A stretch of DNA of 8,319 nucleotides from Cellvibrionales bacterium (lineage in GTDB: Bacteria; Pseudomonadota; Gammaproteobacteria; Pseudomonadales; JAHEGP01), in assembly GCA_024645065.1 (NCBI GenBank), contig JAHEGP010000137.1, positions 1-8,319 of the forward strand. The letters run 5' to 3'. Each line of letters starts with the position of its first letter. The first letter of the stretch is position 1. A program made the translations under genes and the position numbers. Of the stretch, positions 5,156 through 8,319 are shown piece after piece. The notes under the pieces are model-generated. The model did not search any database and had not been told where the DNA came from. It worked only from the letters and a program-made list of their open reading frames with translations.

Positions 5156-6031
5156 TCATTCCCACCAGGGATAAAATGCCGGCATATCCCGGGAGACCGT
5201 ATCGCTGTAGTCCGCCGGCCGCTTGTCGAGAAAGGACTGCACACCTTCCTTACCGCCGAGCATGCTGCTGTAAAACATCGCCAGGGAATCCACCTTGTGG
5301 GCCTCGATGGGATGGGGCTGGGCCGAGTTGCGATACATCATTTGCCGGGTCAGGGCAGTGGCGACCGGACTGTGGCTGGCTATCCGCCGGGCTATGGCAT
5401 AGGCTTCTTCGAGCAATTGGTCCGCCGGGTATACACCCTTGACCAACCTGCCCTGCAGGGCCTCTTCCGGCTTGATGATATCAGCGCTGTAGACCCATTC
5501 CAGGGCCTGGGAGATACCGACGATGCGCGGCAAAAACCAGCTCGAACAGGCCTCGGGGACGATCCCGATTTTAGCGAAGACAAAGCCAATGCGCGCATGC
5601 TCCGAGGCGAGTCTAATATCCATGGCACAGGTCATGGTGGCGCCGATACCGACCGCGGCACCGTTGATGGCCGCGATCACCGGCTTGGCGCAGTCGTATA
5701 TCGCGAGGGTAAGCCTGCCACCGGTGTCCCTGACGCCGGTAAATATCGGCTCCTCGTCCAGCCGCTGCTGCATATCCTCGAGATTCGGCTCGAGACTCTC
5801 ATCCAGACCGAATACATTGCCCCCCACCGACAAATCCATGCCCGCACAAAAGGCGCGGCCCGCACCGGTGACTACGATAGCTCGCACCGCATCGTCAGCG
5901 CTGGCGCGGTTAAAGGCATCGACCAGTTCATTGGCCATTTCCACGGTGAAAGCATTGAGTTGCTCGGGCCGGTTGAGGGTGATCGTCAGGATGCAGTCGC
6001 TGACCTCGTAAAGAATCGTATGGTAGCTCAT
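5156..6031 (-). CDS. Crotonase-fold enoyl-CoA hydratase/isomerase family protein, ECI2-like active site
   Basis: With the ATG at 6031 this is a 291-residue crotonase-superfamily enzyme acting on acyl-CoA thioesters. The two oxyanion-hole regions are clear: AFCAGMDL (60-67) and NGAAVGIGATM (123-133). Classical enoyl-CoA hydratases use two glutamates, one after the GxG motif and one in a QPE motif; here these positions are Thr132 and Ala153. Instead Glu160 sits in VPEACSS, the position used by peroxisomal delta3,delta2-enoyl-CoA isomerase (ECI2, SPEGCSS). Isomerase activity is therefore at least as likely as hydration, and general annotation as hydratase would be unsafe. The start at 6031 is chosen over an in-frame ATG at 6058 because AAGGAA (6042-6037) is five bases ahead of it and homologues begin close to the TILYEV strand. 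It follows the thiolase by 108 nt on the same strand and is probably the last gene of the operon. Confidence 0.9.
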   Translation of the reverse strand: MSYHTILYEVSDCILTITLNRPEQLNAFTVEMANELVDAFNRASADDAVRAIVVTGAGRAFCAGMDLSVGGNVFGLDESLEPNLEDMQQRLDEEPIFTGVRDTGGRLTLAIYDCAKPVIAAINGAAVGIGATMTCAMDIRLASEHARIGFVFAKIGIVPEACSSWFLPRIVGISQALEWVYSADIIKPEEALQGRLVKGVYPADQLLEEAYAIARRIASHSPVATALTRQMMYRNSAQPHPIEAHKVDSLAMFYSSMLGGKEGVQSFLDKRPADYSDTVSRDMPAFYPWWE

Positions 6032-6036
6032 AGGGG

Positions 6037-6042
6037 TTCCTT
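6037..6042 (-). promoter_or_regulatory. Ribosome binding site deciding the crotonase start
   Basis: AAGGAA on the minus strand is followed by CCCCT and the ATG at 6031. The in-frame ATG at 6058 has only a poor purine stretch upstream, so the shorter form is preferred. Confidence 0.65.
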
Positions 6043-6139
6043 GTGATTGTATTGCCATGTGGAAGGAAGCGGGCGACGAGGAGTGGAGCTATCAAACGAT
6101 CCCCGCCCCGATCCGCCTTGCCTGCGGCAGTGCCAGGGG

Positions 6140-7321
6140 TCAGAGCACCTCAAACAGGCCCGCAGCGCCCATTCCGCCACCCACGCACATGGTGACAACG
6201 ACGTACCTGGCACCCCGGCGCTTGCCTTCGATAAGCGCGTGCATGGTCATCCGCGCACCACTCATGCCGTAGGGGTGACCTATTGAAATAGCACCGCCGC
6301 TCACGTTCAGGCGATCGTCGGGTATACCCAGTTTATCGCGACAGTAAATCACCTGCACCGCGAAGGCTTCGTTCAACTCCCACAGGTCGATATCGTCCAT
6401 CTTCAGCCCATGGCGCTGCAACAGCCTGGGCACCGCATAGATGGGACCAATACCCATCTCATCGGGCTCGCAGCCGGCAACTGCGATCCCGCGGTACAGG
6501 CCCAGGGGTTCGATATTACGCTGCTCGGCGAGCCTGGCGTCCATCATAACCACCGCGGCCGCCCCATCGGACAACTGCGATGCATTGCCGGCCGTTACGC
6601 AGCCGCCGTCACGCACCGGCTTCAGTTGTTGCAGGTTTTCAAGCAAGGTTCCCGGTCGGTTACCCTCGTCCTTTTCCAGCGTCACCTGCGCTTCGCTGAC
6701 CTCGCCGGTTTCGCGGTTGGTGACCAGTTTGGTCGCGGTTACCGGCACAATCTCATGGTCAAACGCCCCGGCCTCCTGTGCGTCAGCAGTGCGTTGCTGC
6801 GACCGCAGGGCATATTCGTCCTGTGCTTCCCGGGAAATGTTGTAGCGATTGGCGACCACCTCGGCGGTGTCGAGCATCGGCATGTGAATGTTCGGCGCAT
6901 GGGCGATCGCCAGGGGATCGACGTAGCGGTGGATGTTCATGTGTTCGTTCTGCACCAGACTAATCGATTCACAACCGCCGGCAAGCACCACCGGCATGCC
7001 GTCCATGACAATCTGCCTGGCGCCAGTGGCTATCGCCATCAACCCGGACGAGCACTGTCGATCTATGCTCATGCCGGACACTGTCACCGGTAAGCCCGAC
7101 GCCATCGCCACCATACGCCCGAGATTGCCGGCCTGGGTGCCCTGTTGCAGAGCGGCACCCATAATGCAGTCCTCGATTTCGGCCGGGTCGATACCACTGC
7201 GCTGCAGCGCCGCTTTTACTGCATGGGAAGACAGGGAGGGCGCCTCGAGATTATTGAAGGCACCGCGATAGGCTTTGCCGATGGGAGTCCGCGCAACGGA
7301 AACTATGACCGCTTCATTCAT
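6140..7321 (-). CDS. Acetyl-CoA C-acyltransferase (thiolase, FadA/AtoB-type family)
   Basis: This 393-residue thiolase cleaves 3-ketoacyl-CoA with CoA (or runs the reverse Claisen condensation). The nucleophile is Cys90 in DRQCSSG, the NEAF motif is at 317-320, the activating His349 is in GHPYGMSG, and the second acid/base Cys379 is in MCVGGGMG. All catalytic residues are present and length is normal for the family. No targeting sequence is visible, so it is cytoplasmic. GAGGA lies nine bases before the ATG. It starts 39 nt after the SDR stop and is followed by the crotonase, so the three genes fit a beta-oxidation operon. A degradative role is inferred from this company. Whether it prefers short or long acyl chains, or works biosynthetically, cannot be decided from the sequence. 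Confidence 0.95.
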   Translation of the reverse strand: MNEAVIVSVARTPIGKAYRGAFNNLEAPSLSSHAVKAALQRSGIDPAEIEDCIMGAALQQGTQAGNLGRMVAMASGLPVTVSGMSIDRQCSSGLMAIATGARQIVMDGMPVVLAGGCESISLVQNEHMNIHRYVDPLAIAHAPNIHMPMLDTAEVVANRYNISREAQDEYALRSQQRTADAQEAGAFDHEIVPVTATKLVTNRETGEVSEAQVTLEKDEGNRPGTLLENLQQLKPVRDGGCVTAGNASQLSDGAAAVVMMDARLAEQRNIEPLGLYRGIAVAGCEPDEMGIGPIYAVPRLLQRHGLKMDDIDLWELNEAFAVQVIYCRDKLGIPDDRLNVSGGAISIGHPYGMSGARMTMHALIEGKRRGARYVVVTMCVGGGMGAAGLFEVL

Positions 7322-7360
7322 GGCTTTCTATCCTCGTTGAGTATTTTGGTTGGTGCCGTC

Positions 7361-8278
7361 TCATGACTGTGCCTGCATGTCAGTCATTGCCTTGACCAGG
7401 AACTTCTCGGTTTGCTTACCGGCTGAATCGAGTTGCTGCTGATTGCTCGTATCACTCACCCCATCCCATTGCTTGCGCACATTTTCCGGAGTTTGCTGGC
7501 CGGTGCCAAGGAAGATGCCATCGGTCTCGAACAAGCGGGTACTGGCATAGCCTCCGGCGCCGGCACAAAGAATGTAGCGGGTGGGGGCGTCCTCGTCACA
7601 CAGCACCAGCGCGCCGGCGGTTACGGCCTGGGGAGTCAGCAATTCGAACAGGTCTTTGGGCATCAGGTCTTCGGTCATTCGGGTTCCGGCCGTCGGCGAA
7701 AGCGCATTGACGCGGACATTGTTTTTAGCGCCCTCGAGCCCCAGGGTGTTCATTAAACCCAATACCGCCATTTTCGCCGCGGAATAGTTGGACTGGCCAA
7801 AGTTCCCGTACATGCCACTGGATGAAGTGGTCATCACGATGCGACCGTAATTTTGCTCACGCATAATCTCCCACACGGCTTTGGTGCAGTTGACCGATCC
7901 CATCAGGTGGACGTCGAGCACCAGCTTGAAATCGTCCAGCGACATCTTGGAAAAGGACTTGTCGCGGAGGATGCCGGCATTGTTGATCAGGATGTCCACC
8001 CGCCCCCACCGCTGCATGGCCTGGTCAACCATGTCTTCCACTTCTGCCATATTGGCGACATTGGCACCATGGGCCATCGCCTCGCCGCCATTGGCTTCGA
8101 TCAGCGCGACCACCTCCTGCGCGGCTTGGGAAGAGGCGCCGACGCCGTCCCGGGCAGCGCCCAGATCATTGACTACAACCTTCGCCCCGCGCCCCGCCAG
8201 CGCCAGTGCATGGGATCGACCCAGGCCATTGCCGGCGCCGGTGACGATCGCTACCCTGCCTTCAAAACCGATATTCAT
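7361..8278 (-). CDS. SDR of the MFE-2 type, probable (3R)-hydroxyacyl-CoA dehydrogenase
   Basis: This 305-residue short-chain dehydrogenase/reductase matches the N-terminal dehydrogenase domain of eukaryotic multifunctional enzyme type 2 (HSD17B4) in unusual detail. The Rossmann motif is TGAGNGLG (13-20). VVVNDLG follows, with Asp38 where NAD+-preferring members carry an acid. NNAGILRDKSF is at 99-109, and the catalytic set is Ser152, Tyr165 and Lys169 within GMYGNFGQSNYSAAK. Residues 250-305 correspond to the linker that in MFE-2 leads to the hydratase domain; here the protein ends instead, so it is a stand-alone dehydrogenase. The reaction is expected to be NAD+-dependent oxidation of (3R)-hydroxyacyl-CoA to 3-ketoacyl-CoA, the substrate of the thiolase encoded next. 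AGAGGAG (8290-8284) gives a strong ribosome binding site. The promoter is not recognisable in the 41 nt left before the window edge. The exact substrate is inferred, not seen. Confidence 0.92.
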   Translation of the reverse strand: MNIGFEGRVAIVTGAGNGLGRSHALALAGRGAKVVVNDLGAARDGVGASSQAAQEVVALIEANGGEAMAHGANVANMAEVEDMVDQAMQRWGRVDILINNAGILRDKSFSKMSLDDFKLVLDVHLMGSVNCTKAVWEIMREQNYGRIVMTTSSSGMYGNFGQSNYSAAKMAVLGLMNTLGLEGAKNNVRVNALSPTAGTRMTEDLMPKDLFELLTPQAVTAGALVLCDEDAPTRYILCAGAGGYASTRLFETDGIFLGTGQQTPENVRKQWDGVSDTSNQQQLDSAGKQTEKFLVKAMTDMQAQS

Positions 8279-8297
8279 AGTTACTCCTCTTTATATT

Positions 8298-8318
8298 CCG
8301 GGCACATGGCGCGCCCGG
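8298..8318. repeat. Inverted repeat upstream of the SDR gene
   Basis: CCGGGC (8298-8303) and GCCCGG (8313-8318) are perfect 6-bp arms around nine bases, lying just upstream of the SDR ribosome binding site at the window edge. It may be part of an operator or the end of an upstream terminator. The context is cut off, so no firm call is possible. Confidence 0.25.
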
Positions 8319-8319
8319 C

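Noticed and set aside
4927..5442. Plus-strand 171-codon frame over the Kbp start and crotonase end
   Set aside because: It crosses two well-supported minus-strand genes and their intergenic promoter, and its product has no domain features.
5297..6046. Plus-strand 249-codon frame opposite the crotonase
   Set aside because: Antisense shadow of a gene with clear crotonase motifs.
6410..7093. Plus-strand 227-codon frame opposite the thiolase
   Set aside because: Antisense shadow of a thiolase with all catalytic residues intact.

Overview
The window looks like chromosomal DNA from a moderately high-GC, lipid-metabolising gammaproteobacterium. The protein styles (an ECI2-like crotonase, a stand-alone MFE-2-type SDR, a bacterial WS/DGAT and a Kbp/YgaU homologue) bring to mind marine Cellvibrionales/Halieaceae-type bacteria. 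That placement is inferred from family resemblance, not from a marker gene. No RNA gene, insertion sequence, phage gene or CRISPR array is visible.

Left block (1-3323, all on the minus strand). A promoter at 3295-3323 precedes an alpha/beta hydrolase (3271-2330). It is followed by a wax ester synthase/diacylglycerol acyltransferase (WS/DGAT, 2205-682), and then, 4 nt after that stop, by an AraC-family regulator with a GTG start (677 to beyond position 1), which is cut by the window edge. A perfect 17-bp inverted repeat lies just upstream of the WS/DGAT ribosome binding site. The WS/DGAT carries an unusual Lys/Pro/Arg/Ala-rich tail.

Middle (3324-4538). A divergent, plus-strand XRE-family regulator with an MmyB-like ligand-binding domain (3510-4346) faces the hydrolase promoter across a 238-nt gap. 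Each side of that gap has a small palindrome that could be an operator. After it comes a gene-free 192-nt convergent intergenic stretch rich in inverted repeats, including a good terminator for the next minus-strand gene.

Right block (4539-8319, minus strand). An SDR of the (3R)-hydroxyacyl-CoA dehydrogenase type (8278-7361), a thiolase (7321-6140) and a crotonase-fold enzyme (6031-5156) form a probable beta-oxidation operon entering from the right edge. Downstream, a Kbp/YgaU-like BON-LysM protein (5012-4539) has its own candidate promoter and terminator.

Taken together, the window reads as a neutral-lipid and acyl-CoA turnover locus. One arm esterifies acyl-CoA into storage lipid (WS/DGAT) next to a possible esterase. 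The other arm handles 3-hydroxyacyl-CoA oxidation, thiolysis and probably double-bond isomerisation. Two regulators sit nearby, one in a family whose ligand domain is linked to fatty-acid binding. All enzymes belong to known families. The parts most worth a second look are the histone-like tail of the WS/DGAT, the catalytic residues of the crotonase, and the regulatory palindromes.
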